Assembly: GCA_035582835.1 (NCBI GenBank) | Contig: JAYKAV010002925.1 | Span: 62,001 to 126,000 of the forward strand | DNA length: 64,000 nucleotides | Direction of reading: 5' to 3' | DNA from: Phoebastria nigripes | Taxonomy: Eukaryota; Chordata; Aves; Procellariiformes; Diomedeidae | Shown here: positions 63,401-64,000 of the stretch, one piece after another | How positions within the stretch are numbered: position 1 is the first letter of the stretch | Layout: every line of letters starts with the position of its first letter | The notes under the pieces: model-generated | What the model was told of the DNA's origin: nothing | What the model saw: the letters and a program-made list of their open reading frames with translations, nothing else | Databases searched by the model: none | Position numbers and translations under genes: made by a program

Positions 63401-64000
63401 CTGTGAACTGCTATACATTTTGTGACACAAGAAAAAGCCAATGAACTGCATCCTCTGCGCAAACCAGGCTCAGGAACAACAGTGTTTGCTGGCATGAGAA
63501 TGCACCTCTTTGCATAAAAAATGCGACTTGTGAAACTTATGCCTCTGATAGCACATTATTTACTGTTCTTTGGAAGTTATCTTGCTTTTTAAATGTTCAC
63601 GTTTTCTTTCTTTGAACATTTTCCCCTTCAAGAATTATCTTTTAATGTCTTCAAACTGGCCTGTACCTGCAATGATTTTAAGTGACCTGGAGAAGGTCTG
63701 ATAAAGGAACTAGACTGAGGAGGTTGTCTAGTTTATTTTGGGGGCTATTTGATAAACTCTGTTTTATAAAGTAACTCCTCTCTGCAAGAGAGAATATAAT
63801 TTTACAGATTAGGTACTTTGAGCTGATTTCTATGTTCCTTTTTCATTGTAGTTGTCTATGACTCTCAAGTGGCAGAAAGCAGAAGCTGCTTGGAAGATGC
63901 TGTTGGACTTTGAATTATTTGTATCTGAGGAAGGAAGCTGGTTAGAAGCTAGTGCTTTAGGTGTTTGTGCAGGCGGATAGGTAAGGATAGGTAAGACTCG
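57481..64000. other. Intergenic stretch to the window end, no gene recognised
   Basis: Apart from the hairpin at 58725-58819 I see no exon, RNA gene or nameable repeat. Short frames such as 61564-61833 (89 codons) have no motif that I recognise. A single N is at 62901. Confidence 0.5.
58725..58819. repeat. Imperfect 95-nt hairpin
   Basis: The apical stem ATAAAGCAA/TTGCTTTAT (58761-58769 and 58774-58782) closes a 4-nt loop. The basal stem GTTACTCAGT/ACTGAGTGAC (58731-58740 and 58803-58812) pairs at 9 of 10 bases, with a wobble at the tenth on one strand. The two 20-nt segments between them pair partly with a shift. It could be a MITE-like palindrome, an ancient conserved repeat or a microRNA-like precursor. 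Confidence 0.6.

Overview
The window looks like a bird autosomal segment (or another sauropsid). Repeat density is low, a typical CR1 LINE 3' tail sits at 52718-52756, and an old diverged CR1 body lies at about 56690-57480. The one protein-coding gene I can support is SLC38A2 (SNAT2, sodium-coupled neutral amino acid transporter 2) on the minus strand. Its 15 coding exons all have GT-AG borders and consistent phase. They run from the start codon at 41106 to the stop at 28707 and give a 501-residue protein close to mammalian SNAT2 (504-506 residues). I identified it by reading and splicing the exons by eye, not by a database search.

Layout. 1-3000: probable non-coding flank with a small GC patch at about 105-300. 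3050-4080: a CpG island with no coding exon. Vertebrate gene order puts SLC38A1 downstream of SLC38A2 on the same strand, so this island is the best candidate for the SLC38A1 promoter and leader exon (inference). 4100-25430: intergenic, no gene recognised. 25437-28706: SLC38A2 3'UTR, ending at a double AATAAA with a G/U-rich downstream element and carrying six Pumilio-type sites near its end. 28707-41106: SLC38A2 coding exons and introns, with a 151-N assembly gap in intron 12. 41107-42050: 5'UTR, intron 1 and promoter. 40870-44060: a roughly 3 kb CpG island. 44100-64000: intergenic, with a 290-bp polypyrimidine tract, a GC-rich unassigned repeat with a 53-bp internal duplication, the CR1 remnants, and a 95-nt hairpin.

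How it works together. SNAT2 is an amino-acid-starvation-induced transporter, and in mammals its induction depends on a C/EBP-ATF element in intron 1. A matching element (TGATGCAAC) sits in the predicted intron 1 here. The exact canonical form (TGATGCAAT on the minus strand) sits just past a candidate splice donor in the upstream-type island at 3.6 kb. This suggests that two paralogous, neighbouring transporters share the same stress-response wiring. That is the most interesting hypothesis in the window.

I found no bacterial, phage, CRISPR or other undescribed defence-like system. Long open frames inside the CpG islands and the TTCC tract are composition artefacts. Several isolated single N bases mark this as draft sequence.
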